Positions 6,658 to 16,209 of a stretch of DNA of 31,220 bases are shown here, in pieces. Within the stretch, counting starts at the first letter, position 1. Every line of letters begins with the position of its first letter. This DNA is from an uncultured Clostridia bacterium (GTDB lineage: Bacteria; Bacillota; Clostridia; UMGS1810), in the NCBI GenBank assembly GCA_905210855.1, contig CAJLYL010000009.1:1-31220 (forward strand), written 5' to 3'. The notes under the pieces were generated by a model, which was not told where the DNA came from, did not search any database, and worked only from the letters and a program-made list of their open reading frames with translations. A program made the position numbers and the translations under genes.

Positions 6658-9621
6658 TTGATTAAGGGAATGAAACTTAATATACAACACACCACGCTCG
6701 GCATAGATGTCGGCTCGACCACGGTCAAGCTTGTACTCATAAAGGGCGGCAGTGTAGAATACGAATGTTATGTGCGCCACCACTCCAAGGTGCGCGAGAC
6801 CACGCTGGAGCTTGTGCGCGGCATAGGGGAGCTTGTCGGCAATGAACCGATAAAGCTTGCCGTATCCGGCTCGGCAGGCTACGGGCTTGCCACGGAGGCA
6901 GGGCTGCCTTTTATCCAGGAGGTGTTTGCCACGGGAGAGACGGTCAAGCGCCTGGAACCTGACACAGGGGTGGTGATAGAACTTGGCGGCGAGGACGCCA
7001 AGGTAATTTTCTTTACCGGTGTGACGGATGAGAGGATGAACGGCACCTGCGCCGGAGGTACGGGGGCGTTTATAGACCAGATGGCGTCGCTGCTCAATGT
7101 GTCGGTGACGGAGCTTGACGAACTTAGCCTTAAGCACACGAGAATCTACCCCATAGCATCGCGCTGCGGCGTGTTCGCCAAGACGGACATTCAGCCGCTG
7201 ATTAACCAGGGCGCGCGCAAGGAGGACATTGCGGCGAGCATATATCAGGCGGTGGTCAATCAGACTATATCCGGTCTTGTGCAGGGTTACGATATAGAAG
7301 GCAAGGTGATGTTCCTGGGCGGGCCGCTGTATTACTGCAAGGGACTGCGCGAGAGGTTTACCGAGACCCTCGGTTTGAGCGGCGAAAATGCCGTGTTCCC
7401 CGAATACGGCTTGCTCTCTGTTGCGCTCGGCTCGGCGATTTATGCGTCGGACAAGACGAGCGAGTACACCTTTGACGAGCTTGTACGTCTGCTGACCGCG
7501 GCGGCAAATTCCGCGGCGGATTTGTCACAGGAAGAGCCGCTGTTTGCCTCGGATGAGGAATATGAAGAATTTGTCCGCCGTCACTCCGGCTCGGATGTGC
7601 CCGAGAGAGAACTTGACGGCTATGAGGGCGGCGCATACCTCGGCATAGACTGCGGCAGCACCACCACAAAACTTGTGCTCATAGGCGATGACGACAGCAT
7701 ACTCTACAAATACTACGGCTCGAACCTCGGCAGCCCCACCCGGATAATAAAAGAACAGCTTGAAAAGATATATTCGCTCTTGACCGACAAGGTGAAAATA
7801 AAGTCGAGCGCCGTCACAGGCTACGGCGAGGAGCTTGTTCTGCACGCATTCGGCGTGGACAGGGGCATTGTGGAGACGATGGCTCACTTTTTTGCGGCAA
7901 AGCATTTTAACCCTGATGTTGACTTCATCATGGACATCGGCGGACAGGACATGAAGTGCTTTAAGATAAGGAACAATTCCATAGACAGCATTTTGCTCAA
8001 CGAGGCGTGTTCGTCCGGCTGCGGCTCATTCATAGAGACCTTTGCGCATCTTGCCGGTTATGACGCGCCGGAGTTTGCCAAACTCGGACTTAAATCGAAA
8101 CATCCGGTAGACCTCGGCTCGCGGTGCACCGTGTTTATGAATTCATCGGTAAAGCAGGCGCAGAAAGACGGCGCCTCGGTGGAAGATATATCCGCGGGGC
8201 TTTCCATGAGCGTTGTCAAAAATGCCATATATAAGGTGCTGCGTGTAAACTCGGCGGACGAGCTGGGCAGGAACATAGTTGTTCAGGGCGGCACATTCTT
8301 AAATGACGCAATACTGCGCAGTTTTGAAAAAGAGGTCGGAACAAATGTCATCCGACCCAAGATTGCCGGACTTATGGGTGCATACGGCGCGGCGCTGTAT
8401 GCCAAGAACAACGCACCCGAGAAGTCGTCAATCATCACGCCCGACGGGCTGAAAAACTTCACTCACACCGTAAAGGCGGTAAACTGCAACGGCTGTGAGA
8501 ACCACTGCAACCTCACGATAAACATATTCGGCGACAAAAAATTCATCTCGGGCAACAAGTGTGAAAAAGGCTCGGGAGCGAAAAGCGGCGGTGACGCGCT
8601 GCCGGATATCTACGAATACAAGCGCGAAAGGCTTTCGGTGCTCGGCGGCGGAGAACACAAGGGCGGCAGGGCGGCAGCCGGACTGCCTATGGCTCTGGGT
8701 ATGTATGAGTTAGCGCCGTTTTGGCACGGTATTTTTGCCGCGCTCGGGTTTGATGTGGTTTTCTCCGTGCTCTCGAGCAGGAAGACGTATATCAAGGGGC
8801 AGCACACCATCCCGTCCGATACGGCGTGCTATCCGGCAAAGCTTATGCACGGTCACATAGAGGAGCTTTTGGAAAAGAATGTTGACATGATATTCTATCC
8901 GTGCCTGACTTACAACTTTGACGAACACACGGGCGACAATCACTACAACTGCCCTGTTGTGGCGTACTATTCCGAACTGCTCAATTCAAATATAAAGGCG
9001 CTCGGCGGCAAACTCTTTATGCCGTATCTCAATATAAACGACAATGCGGCGCTTGCCAAGGAACTCCAGGCGGCGTTTGCCGAGAGGGGTTACAGATTTA
9101 CACGCGCCGCATTGAAGGCGGCTATAAAAAAAGGGCTTGCGGAGTATGGTGAATATATGGACGGCATACATCGCATGGGCGAGGAATATATAGACTACGC
9201 ACGGAAAAACGGCAGGCGGATTCTCGTGCTCGCCGGCAGACCGTACCACACCGACCCGGAGATATGTCATCTTATTGACAAACTGGCAACATCGCTCGGA
9301 TTTGTTGTGGTGAGCGAGGACGCTGTGTGCGACATGACTGCCCCTGCAAAGGTGGATGTGCTCAACCAGTGGACATACCACGCGCGGCTCTACAACGCTG
9401 CAAAATATGTCACGGAGCACGACGACTGCAATCTGGTTCAGCTTGTTTCATTCGGCTGCGGCATAGACGCAATAACCACGGACGAGGTGCGCGCCATACT
9501 TGAGGACAAGGGCAAGATATACACGCAGCTTAAGATTGACGAGATAAATAATCTCGGCGCGGTTAAGATCAGGCTGCGCAGCCTCATTGCCGCTCTGGAG
9601 GAAAGGGAGGGTAAGATATGA
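6658..9621 (+). CDS. Large 2-hydroxyacyl-CoA dehydratase activase-like protein (tandem BadF/BcrA ATPase domains + DUF2229-like)
   Basis: 987 residues. Two BadF/BadG/BcrA/BcrD ASKHA ATPase domains lie in tandem: LGIDVGSTTVKLVL near residue 14 and LGIDCGSTTTKLVL near 327. In HgdC-type activators a dimer-bridging [4Fe-4S] cluster is held by two Cys per chain; both positions occur in each domain here (Cys131/Cys170 and Cys451/Cys490). A further Cys group follows (Cys610, Cys613, Cys617, about Cys636), then a DUF2229-like region with more conserved Cys (SDTACYPAK, FYPCLTY, SFGCGID). Known activators drive ATP-dependent electron injection into 2-hydroxyacyl-CoA dehydratases; the substrate of these giant proteins is not established. 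TTG 6658 is preferred over ATG 6670 because AGGAG (6643-6647) suits the former. It overlaps the next gene by ATGA. Confidence 0.88.
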   Translation: MIKGMKLNIQHTTLGIDVGSTTVKLVLIKGGSVEYECYVRHHSKVRETTLELVRGIGELVGNEPIKLAVSGSAGYGLATEAGLPFIQEVFATGETVKRLEPDTGVVIELGGEDAKVIFFTGVTDERMNGTCAGGTGAFIDQMASLLNVSVTELDELSLKHTRIYPIASRCGVFAKTDIQPLINQGARKEDIAASIYQAVVNQTISGLVQGYDIEGKVMFLGGPLYYCKGLRERFTETLGLSGENAVFPEYGLLSVALGSAIYASDKTSEYTFDELVRLLTAAANSAADLSQEEPLFASDEEYEEFVRRHSGSDVPERELDGYEGGAYLGIDCGSTTTKLVLIGDDDSILYKYYGSNLGSPTRIIKEQLEKIYSLLTDKVKIKSSAVTGYGEELVLHAFGVDRGIVETMAHFFAAKHFNPDVDFIMDIGGQDMKCFKIRNNSIDSILLNEACSSGCGSFIETFAHLAGYDAPEFAKLGLKSKHPVDLGSRCTVFMNSSVKQAQKDGASVEDISAGLSMSVVKNAIYKVLRVNSADELGRNIVVQGGTFLNDAILRSFEKEVGTNVIRPKIAGLMGAYGAALYAKNNAPEKSSIITPDGLKNFTHTVKAVNCNGCENHCNLTINIFGDKKFISGNKCEKGSGAKSGGDALPDIYEYKRERLSVLGGGEHKGGRAAAGLPMALGMYELAPFWHGIFAALGFDVVFSVLSSRKTYIKGQHTIPSDTACYPAKLMHGHIEELLEKNVDMIFYPCLTYNFDEHTGDNHYNCPVVAYYSELLNSNIKALGGKLFMPYLNINDNAALAKELQAAFAERGYRFTRAALKAAIKKGLAEYGEYMDGIHRMGEEYIDYARKNGRRILVLAGRPYHTDPEICHLIDKLATSLGFVVVSEDAVCDMTAPAKVDVLNQWTYHARLYNAAKYVTEHDDCNLVQLVSFGCGIDAITTDEVRAILEDKGKIYTQLKIDEINNLGAVKIRLRSLIAALEEREGKI

Positions 9622-10841
9622 AATATGCAACCTTTACCGACGACATGAAAAAAGACTACAAAATACTTGTGCCGACCATGCTTCCGATACACTTCACTAT
9701 GGCGATAAGTGTGCTGCGCGCCAACGGCTACAACGCCGAACTGCTCACCAACAAGGGCGACAGGGTGCGCGCAGAGGGGCTGAAATATGTGCACAACGAT
9801 ACTTGTTATCCGGCACAGGTGGTTATCGGTCAGCTGATAGATGCCATAGAACACGGCGGCTACGACAAGCACAAAATCGCCCTGCTCATCACTCAGACGG
9901 GCGGCGGCTGCCGTGCGTCAAACTACATTTCTCTGCTGCGCAAGGCGCTGGAGAAAGCCGGTTACGAATATATCCCCGTGCTCAGCCTTAACGTTTCGGG
10001 ACTGGACAATGCGGTCAAGCTTACTTTGCCCATGATAAAAAATCTGCTTTACGCAGTGTCCGTGGGCGATTTGCTCATGCACCTGGGCAACCAGTGCCGT
10101 CCGTATGAGGTGAAGCACGGTGAGTGTGACGCCGTCATAGACAAATGGACAAAAGCGTGCGCGCGGCTCTTTGCCGACAAAAAGGTCAGCCGCAGACAGA
10201 TAGAAGCTAACATGGCAAGTATAGTGGACGATTTTAACAAAATAGAGCTTTCCGGCGAGAAAAAACCGATTGTCGGCATAGTCGGCGAGATTTTTGTGAA
10301 GTTTTCGCCGCTCGGCAACAACGACCTTGAGGATTTCCTCGCAGATCAGGGTGCGGAGGTGCGCATGGGCGGTCTGCTCGATTTTTGTATGTACTGTGTG
10401 TTCAACAGCATTGTGGACGCCAAGCTGTACGATATCGGCAGGCTTAAGGCGAAGTTTGCCAAGCTTATCTATGATTATCTCATAGCCCGTCAGAACTATG
10501 TTATTCGGCTCATAAAGGAAAAAAGCACGTTTGCTCCGCCGTCTAATTTTAATCATGTGTACAAACTGACAAAGGGTTTTATCGGTCTGGGCGCAAAGAT
10601 GGGCGAGGGATGGCTGCTTACTGCGGAGATTCTGGAGCTTATTGAGCAGGGTGTTAAGAATGTCATTTGCGCTCAGCCTTTCGGCTGTCTGCCGAATCAT
10701 ATTGTCGGCAAGGGCATGATGAAACATATTAAGGAAAAATATCCCGATGTTAATCTTGTGGCGATTGACTATGACGCCGGTGCGTCCAGGGTTAACCAGG
10801 AGAACAGAATTAAACTTATGCTTGCAAACAGCATGGTTTAG
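9618..10841 (+). CDS. 2-hydroxyacyl-CoA dehydratase-like (HGD-D related) protein
   Basis: 407 residues. Cys-containing motifs of the dehydratase-D/DUF2229 superfamily recur: HNDTCYPAQ near residue 63, QTGGGCRASNY near 97, and QPFGCLPNHIVGKGM near 350. These are candidate iron-sulfur ligands. It starts by ATGA overlap with the activase, with a GGGAGG-type ribosome site, so the two proteins are probably made together. In many Clostridia I recall one fused protein of about 1,400 residues covering both; here 987 + 407 residues give nearly the same total, so this looks like a split version. Reaction and substrate are unknown. Confidence 0.8.
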   Translation: MKYATFTDDMKKDYKILVPTMLPIHFTMAISVLRANGYNAELLTNKGDRVRAEGLKYVHNDTCYPAQVVIGQLIDAIEHGGYDKHKIALLITQTGGGCRASNYISLLRKALEKAGYEYIPVLSLNVSGLDNAVKLTLPMIKNLLYAVSVGDLLMHLGNQCRPYEVKHGECDAVIDKWTKACARLFADKKVSRRQIEANMASIVDDFNKIELSGEKKPIVGIVGEIFVKFSPLGNNDLEDFLADQGAEVRMGGLLDFCMYCVFNSIVDAKLYDIGRLKAKFAKLIYDYLIARQNYVIRLIKEKSTFAPPSNFNHVYKLTKGFIGLGAKMGEGWLLTAEILELIEQGVKNVICAQPFGCLPNHIVGKGMMKHIKEKYPDVNLVAIDYDAGASRVNQENRIKLMLANSMV

Positions 10842-10854
10842 GATGAGTTTGCGT

Positions 10855-11060
10855 GCCCCTCGCCTTTGCGGAATTTTGTGTATCGGCTCGTGCCATATGT
10901 TATGTGTCTGCTCGACACGCGACCTGACGGCGCTATGGATCTCGCTGACACACAACATATGCCCCGAGCCTTTGCGCCGAACTCGTCGTCTGAGAATAAA
11001 AAATACATACACCTCCTTTGACAGAATACTTTCGCCGTGCTGCTAGCGGTTTCCAAAATA
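10855..11060 (+). repeat. Intergenic mosaic repeat block with palindrome copy 1
   Basis: The gap between the dehydratase-like gene and recD2 (10842-11173) has no gene. It contains a tail module (CCCCTCGCCTTTGCG at about 10857), an 86-bp imperfect palindrome (10885-10970, GGCTCG...CGAGCC), and an 83-bp segment (10978-11060) that recurs at 27637-27722 at high identity. The palindrome arms can pair over about 25 bases. Confidence 0.8.
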
Positions 11061-11123
11061 CCTCAACCAATGCCCCGCTATACACCGTTAATTTGCAAAA
11101 ATCAAGATATTTTCCAAAAACAT

Positions 11124-11152
11124 TTGACAAGAAATGCTGATTATTATATAAT
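11124..11152 (+). promoter_or_regulatory. Consensus sigma-A promoter of recD2-comF-ABC-F
   Basis: -35 TTGACA (11124-11129), 17-base spacer, -10 TATAAT (11147-11152): a perfect consensus on both boxes, about 30 bases before the recD2 start. Confidence 0.9.
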
Positions 11153-11182
11153 TAAATTATTATTGCGCAAAGGATGATTACA

Positions 11183-13405
11183 TTGGCTAACACAGAGCTT
11201 GAAAAGGTCGAGGGCGAGGTCACCGACATAATATTCGGCAACGACGATAACGGCTACAAGGTTATCGAGGTTGAAAATGAAACCGACAGCTTTGTTGCCG
11301 TGGGCTATATGCACGGGCTCTCCGTGGGCGAATATGTCATTCTTACCGGCAGATGGATTAATCACAGCGTCTACGGCGAGCAGTTTAAGGCGGAGATGTT
11401 TGAAAAAAGGATGCCGTGCAGCTGCGAGACTGTTTACAGATATCTTGCCTCCGGCATAATCAAGGGAATCCGCGAATCCACGGCAAAAAAGATTGTTGAG
11501 GAATTCGGCGAAAAGTCGCTTGAAGTCATAGCAAACGACCCCATGAAGCTTGCGGCGATAAAGGGCATCAGCAAGAGCAAGGCGATAGCCATGCGCGACA
11601 GCTACAACGAGCAGGTCGGCGCTTCAAACCTCGTCATGTTTCTTCAGGGGTTCGGCATCTCGGTAAACTACGCCGCAAAAATCTTTAAAACCCTCGGCAC
11701 CGCCGCAGTGGAGCTGATTCGGGCAAATCCGTATATGCTTTGCGACACCATAGACGGCATCTCATTTAAAACCTCGGACGACATCGCCGCGCGGCTCGAT
11801 TTTCCGCGTGACAGCGAGATGCGCCTCAAGGCAGGCACGGTGTATACCCTCAGATACAACACCCGTTTCGGTCATTCCTATCTTCCGCGCGAGGCGCTTT
11901 GCAGCCTCAGCGCCAAGATGATGCGCGTCGGCGAGGGCGATGTTGACGGCGTTATAGGCTTGCTCGAGGCGGACGGTCATTTTGTGTGTGAGACGTCGGG
12001 CGATGAGCGCCGTGTTTATTGTGCCTCTCACTACCGCTGCGAGGAGAATGTTGCAAAGAAAATCTGCGCCCTTGCGCGCGTGAAATATGATTATGATGAG
12101 GATGACATCCGCCGTCGGATAGATATCTCCGAGAAAAAACGCGGCATGAAGCTTGCCGACTTGCAGCGCGAGGCGGTGGAGTGCGCGCTCAAGAACAGTG
12201 TGCTCGTGATAACCGGCGGCCCCGGCACGGGAAAAACCACTATCATAAATGCAATTATAGATGTCATGCATATGGCAGGACTCAGCGTTACCCTCACCGC
12301 ACCGACGGGCAGAGCGGCAAAGCGTATGAGCCAGGTGTGCAAAACCGAGGCAAAAACCATTCACCGTCTGCTCGAGGCGGGCTTTCACGATGAATCGGAC
12401 GAACCGGAATTCGGCATAGATGAGGACAAGCCCATAGAGAGCGACGTCATCATCATAGATGAGATGTCCATGGTGGATATTGTGCTCATGAGCAGTCTGC
12501 TGCGCGCCGTGAAGGACGGCACACGCCTCATTATGGTGGGCGATGTCAATCAGCTGCCGTCGGTGGGCCCGGGCAATGTGCTCAAGGACATAATCGACAG
12601 CGGCGCAGTCGGCGTGATAAGGCTTACGGAGATTTTTCGCCAGGCAAAGGAGAGCATGATAGTCGTAAATGCACACAATGTAAACAGCGGAGCTTATCCG
12701 CAGTGCAATGTCAAGGGCAAGGATTTTTATTTTGCTTCTTTTCCCGATGCGCACAGCGGCTTTGAATACATAATGTCGCTTTGCTCGGCAAGGCTTCCGC
12801 ACACCTACGGCTACGATCCATTCGACATTCAGGTGCTCTCCCCGGCGAAAAAAGGCGTCTGCGGAGTGTACAGCCTCAACAGCGGATTGCAGAGCGTGCT
12901 CAATCCGCCGTGCGACGACAAAAAAGAGAAAAAATACGGTGACATAATCTTCCGCGAGGGCGACAAGGTTATGCAGATAAAGAATAATTACGACATAGCG
13001 TGGACAACGGACGATGGCACGGCAGGCAGCGGAGTGTTCAACGGCGACGTCGGCATAATAGACAAAATCAGCGAGAGATTTTCCACACTGAGCGTCAGGT
13101 ATGATGAGCGCATGGTCGTGTACGATTTTCGCGACCTTGACGAGATAGACCTCGCCTACGCGGTCACGGTACACAAGAGCCAGGGCAGCGAGTTTCCGGC
13201 GGTGATTATCCCCCTGTATGACGCGCCCCATATGCTCATCAGCAGAAATCTGTTTTACACGGGCATCACCCGCGCGCGCGACCTTGTGGTGCTTGTGGGC
13301 AGGGAGGACATCATGCGCGCCATGGTGGATAACAACAAAGAAAACAGGCGGTATTCGGGGTTGAGAGAAAAAATTGTGTCCGAGGCGGCAAATGCCGATA
13401 GCTGA
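11183..13405 (+). CDS. recD2: RecD2-type ATP-dependent DNA helicase
   Basis: SF1B 5'-3' DNA helicase of the RecD2/TraA type, found in bacteria without a canonical RecBCD partner and linked to DNA repair. 740 residues from TTG 11183. Layout: an N-terminal OB-like region, helix-hairpin-helix segments (about residues 85-150, including AIKGISKSKA), Walker A GGPGTGKTT near 345, Walker B VIIIDEMSMVD, GDVNQLPSVGPG, a FRQ motif, and C-terminal VHKSQGSEFP and YTGITRARD. TTG 11183 is favoured because AAAGGA (11169-11174) sits 8 bases upstream; for the in-frame ATG 11174 this ribosome site would abut or overlap the codon. The end overlaps comF by 14 bases. Confidence 0.93.
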   Translation: MANTELEKVEGEVTDIIFGNDDNGYKVIEVENETDSFVAVGYMHGLSVGEYVILTGRWINHSVYGEQFKAEMFEKRMPCSCETVYRYLASGIIKGIRESTAKKIVEEFGEKSLEVIANDPMKLAAIKGISKSKAIAMRDSYNEQVGASNLVMFLQGFGISVNYAAKIFKTLGTAAVELIRANPYMLCDTIDGISFKTSDDIAARLDFPRDSEMRLKAGTVYTLRYNTRFGHSYLPREALCSLSAKMMRVGEGDVDGVIGLLEADGHFVCETSGDERRVYCASHYRCEENVAKKICALARVKYDYDEDDIRRRIDISEKKRGMKLADLQREAVECALKNSVLVITGGPGTGKTTIINAIIDVMHMAGLSVTLTAPTGRAAKRMSQVCKTEAKTIHRLLEAGFHDESDEPEFGIDEDKPIESDVIIIDEMSMVDIVLMSSLLRAVKDGTRLIMVGDVNQLPSVGPGNVLKDIIDSGAVGVIRLTEIFRQAKESMIVVNAHNVNSGAYPQCNVKGKDFYFASFPDAHSGFEYIMSLCSARLPHTYGYDPFDIQVLSPAKKGVCGVYSLNSGLQSVLNPPCDDKKEKKYGDIIFREGDKVMQIKNNYDIAWTTDDGTAGSGVFNGDVGIIDKISERFSTLSVRYDERMVVYDFRDLDEIDLAYAVTVHKSQGSEFPAVIIPLYDAPHMLISRNLFYTGITRARDLVVLVGREDIMRAMVDNNKENRRYSGLREKIVSEAANADS

Positions 13406-14057
13406 CATTCGCTCTGCCCTGCTTGACCTGGCGTTTCCGCGCAGCTGCTTTATGTGCGGAAAGGAGGTTTCTCTCTTTCGCCGCTTTTGCCTCTGCCGTG
13501 CCTGCCGCGAAAAGCTTGCGGCACAGCCGCCCATGTTTGCCGCCCGGGTGCACGGCTGCGATTTGATTATGTCGCCCATGCCCTACCGGGGCAGAATCCG
13601 CCGCGTCATGATTGACTATAAATTCAGCGGCATAAGATATCCCGGGTATACCTTTGCGCGCGTCATTGCGTCCAAGGTCAGGGATATGAAAATAGAGCCG
13701 AAGCGCTGCGCCGTCATAGCCGTGCCCATTCATATGTCGCGCGACAGAGACTACAATCAGTCGGAGGTTATCGCGAGGTACGTCGCGCATATGCTCGGCT
13801 CGGAATATCTCGGCGACGTCCTGTACAAAATAAAGCCGATAGACCGCCTGAGCGGCATGGACGACTGCGACAAGAAATTCTTCATACGCAATGCGTTTGA
13901 GTTCAATCTCCTTGCGGACATACGCGGCAGGGATATCATCGTGGTGGACGATGTGTACACAAGCGGCGCAACCGTCGGCGAGATTTCGCGGTTGCTCAGG
14001 ATAAACGGCGCAAACCGCGTGTATGCGGTGGCGGCGTGCTATTCACGAAAGGCATAG
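13392..14057 (+). CDS. comF: ComF-family phosphoribosyltransferase-like protein
   Basis: 221 residues. An N-terminal zinc-ribbon (CFMC near residue 16 and CRAC near 34) precedes a PRTase fold with the PRPP-binding signature DIIVVDDVYTSGATV. ComF proteins are associated with natural DNA uptake in some bacteria, though most hosts carry the gene without proven competence. The start at ATG 13392 lies inside recD2 with GAGGCGG upstream; an earlier in-frame ATG at 13374 has no ribosome site. Adjacency to recD2 is a recurrent Firmicutes arrangement and supports a DNA-processing theme. The next gene starts 11 bases downstream. Confidence 0.9.
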   Translation: MPIADIRSALLDLAFPRSCFMCGKEVSLFRRFCLCRACREKLAAQPPMFAARVHGCDLIMSPMPYRGRIRRVMIDYKFSGIRYPGYTFARVIASKVRDMKIEPKRCAVIAVPIHMSRDRDYNQSEVIARYVAHMLGSEYLGDVLYKIKPIDRLSGMDDCDKKFFIRNAFEFNLLADIRGRDIIVVDDVYTSGATVGEISRLLRINGANRVYAVAACYSRKA

Positions 14058-14068
14058 GTAAAATAACA

Positions 14069-15997
14069 ATGGCAATACAGATTCGGAATATATCAAAAAG
14101 CTTCGGCGTGGACACAGTGCTCGAGGGAGTCTCCATGAACATTGCCGACAACGAAAAGGTCGGGCTCATAGGAGTGAACGGAGCGGGCAAAACCACGCTT
14201 TTGAGGATTATCTCGGGCGAGCTGCCGCATGACGGCGGCTCGGTTTTCACGCCGAGGGAATCGCGCATAGGATTCCTCAGGCAAAACAGCGAGCACGCCC
14301 TGGGCAGGACAATATGGTCAACCATGATGAGCGTGTTTGATGATGTTGTGGCGCTTGAGGATGAGATGCGCGCCCTGGAATCGCAGATGGCGTCCGTCAC
14401 GGACGAGGCGGAGCACAGCCGCATTATGCGCCGCTACGGCGCGGCGAGCGAGCAGTTTGAGAAAAAAGGCGGCTTTGAGCTGCGCGCAAGGATTATGACC
14501 GTGCTCTCGGGCATGGGGTTTGGCGATTTTGATGTGAACACGGAGACATCGAGGCTGAGCGGCGGCGAAAAGACCAAGCTTGCCATGGCGCGGCTGCTGC
14601 TGGAGTCTCCCGAGATTCTTCTGCTGGACGAGCCGACAAACCACCTCGATTTCAAGACCATGCAGTGGCTGGAGGGGTATCTCAAGTCATACCGCGGCGC
14701 GGTGATAACGGTGTCGCACGACAGATATTTCCTCGATACCCTTGTTGACGCGATATATGAGATAGAGCGTAACAAATGCACGCGTTACAGCGGAAATTAC
14801 ACTAAATATCTTGAGCAGAAAAAGCAGAACCGCGAGGTGGAGCTGCGCCACTACAACACTCAGCAAAAGGAGATAAAAAAGCTTGAGGAATATGTGGAGA
14901 AAAACGGCGTGCGCGCCTCCACGGCGAAGATGGCTAAGAGCAAGCAGAAGATGATTGACCGCATGGAGATTATCGAAAGGCCGGACGGAGATTTGCGCGC
15001 GTGCAGATTCTCGTTTGACATGGTTTACCCGTCATATAAGGACGTGCTTTCCGTCAGCAATCTTGCGCTCTCGGTGAACAAATCGGGCGTCCTCACCGAC
15101 ATTGCAAAAAACATCACGTTTGACATAAAGCGCGGCGAGAAGATTGCGCTGATCGGCGCAAACGGCGTGGGCAAATCCACCCTGCTGAAAACTCTGCTCG
15201 GCATAAACAGAAATTACCGAGGCGAGTTTGAGTTCGGCAGGAATGTTGAGCTGAGCTATTACGATCAGGAGCAGAGCGGACTCGACGGCAAAAAGACCGT
15301 TATCGACGAGATTTGGGACAGGCTGCCGCGCAGCGATGAATCGGAGATTCGCTCGCTCCTCGGCTCTATGCTGTTTGTGAATGACGATGTGTACAAACCC
15401 GTCGGCAAGCTGAGCGGCGGCGAGCGCGCGCGGCTTATGCTTCTTATTATAATGTTGGAAAAGGCTAACACGCTTTTTCTTGACGAGCCGACAAACCACC
15501 TTGATTTGCCGTCAAAGGAATCGCTCGATACGGCTGTGGCGGAATACGGCGGCACGGTGTTCTTTGTGTCGCACGACAGGTATTTTCTCAATAAGGCGGC
15601 GGACAAGATTTATGAGCTTACGCCGGACGGAATCAACCGATATGAGGGCAATTATGACGATTACCTCGAAAAAAGCGCTGCCGCGGCGGCAGGCGGAGCA
15701 AATCCGCCCCAAAAGAGCGGCGCACAGGGCGCGGCGAGAACTTATGAGCAGGAGAAGCGCCGCCGAGCCGACATAAAGAATAAGACCAAAAAGCTCGAGA
15801 ATGCCGAAAGGCTTATCGAGGAGACCGAGAAAGCCGTTGAGGAGCTTAACGCAAGGCTTGAGGAATGCGGCTCGGATTATGATAGGATAAGCGGCATTTA
15901 TGCCGAAATAGAGGAGAAAAACGCGCTGCTTTCGCAGACATATGAGCTCTGGAACAACCTTACGGAGGAGCTTGAAAAGCTCTCCGCCGAGGAGTGA
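14069..15997 (+). CDS. ABC-F family ATPase (YdiF/Uup-like)
   Basis: 642 residues, two ABC domains with no membrane segments. Domain 1 has Walker A GVNGAGKTT, signature LSGGEKTKLAMARLL and Walker B LLLDEPTNHLD. Domain 2 has GANGVGKST, LSGGERARLML and LFLDEPTNHLDL. A basic linker lies between them, and a charged C-terminal coiled coil follows (about residues 565-642). ABC-F proteins act on the ribosome; some protect it from antibiotics, others relieve stalls. Length and C-terminal coiled coil resemble Bacillus YdiF, so a housekeeping role is more likely than resistance, but sequence alone does not settle it. ATG 14069 fits the family N-terminus (MAIQIRNISKSFG). Third gene of the recD2 operon. 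Confidence 0.92.
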   Translation: MAIQIRNISKSFGVDTVLEGVSMNIADNEKVGLIGVNGAGKTTLLRIISGELPHDGGSVFTPRESRIGFLRQNSEHALGRTIWSTMMSVFDDVVALEDEMRALESQMASVTDEAEHSRIMRRYGAASEQFEKKGGFELRARIMTVLSGMGFGDFDVNTETSRLSGGEKTKLAMARLLLESPEILLLDEPTNHLDFKTMQWLEGYLKSYRGAVITVSHDRYFLDTLVDAIYEIERNKCTRYSGNYTKYLEQKKQNREVELRHYNTQQKEIKKLEEYVEKNGVRASTAKMAKSKQKMIDRMEIIERPDGDLRACRFSFDMVYPSYKDVLSVSNLALSVNKSGVLTDIAKNITFDIKRGEKIALIGANGVGKSTLLKTLLGINRNYRGEFEFGRNVELSYYDQEQSGLDGKKTVIDEIWDRLPRSDESEIRSLLGSMLFVNDDVYKPVGKLSGGERARLMLLIIMLEKANTLFLDEPTNHLDLPSKESLDTAVAEYGGTVFFVSHDRYFLNKAADKIYELTPDGINRYEGNYDDYLEKSAAAAAGGANPPQKSGAQGAARTYEQEKRRRADIKNKTKKLENAERLIEETEKAVEELNARLEECGSDYDRISGIYAEIEEKNALLSQTYELWNNLTEELEKLSAEE

Positions 15998-16015
15998 CGC
16001 CCAATGATCTTTTCC

Positions 16016-16180
16016 GCACAAACTAACGCTTCACAGCGAGCCTCCCTTGCCTAAAGGGAGGTGCCGCCGGTCAAATAATATTTTATAAAAAATATTATTT
16101 GATGAAAAGGCGGCGGAGGGATTCAAGCGCCGGCCGAGGCGGAGCCGAGACCGCTGTCAGCCTATGGCAAATAGGCTGAC
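16016..16180 (+). repeat. MITE-like hairpin module (CCTCCCTT family) with nested hairpins
   Basis: Begins GCACAAACTAACGCTTCACAG, which recurs near 27808. It then has hairpin CCTCCCTT/AAGGGAGG (16041-16061) and a large nested hairpin: GCCGCC (16063-16068) pairs with GGCGGC (16109-16114), enclosing a 13-bp AT stem (16071-16083 with 16090-16102). A 10-bp stem GTCAGCCTAT/ATAGGCTGAC (16156-16180) follows. No coding potential was seen. Confidence 0.75.
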
Positions 16181-16209
16181 TGAGGGGTTGTAAAAATGAG
16201 TCTGTACAC

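Noticed and set aside
6658..9621. Gene duplication artefact because of two similar activase domains
   Set aside because: The two domains are clearly diverged and both keep their cysteine and phosphate motifs, as in other large activases, so a natural tandem architecture is more likely.
9918..11012. 364-residue open frame on the minus strand
   Set aside because: Antisense to the dehydratase-like gene and running into a repeat; no family motif, His/Arg/Leu-rich shadow composition.
11762..13579. 605-residue open frame on the minus strand
   Set aside because: It lies entirely antisense to recD2/comF, has no ribosome site or recognisable domain, and such long antisense frames arise from the GC-rich codon usage here.
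14069..15997. Antibiotic-resistance ABC-F gene
   Set aside because: Operon context (recD2-comF), length and C-terminal coiled coil fit a housekeeping YdiF/Uup-like member; nothing in the sequence indicates a resistance-type protein.
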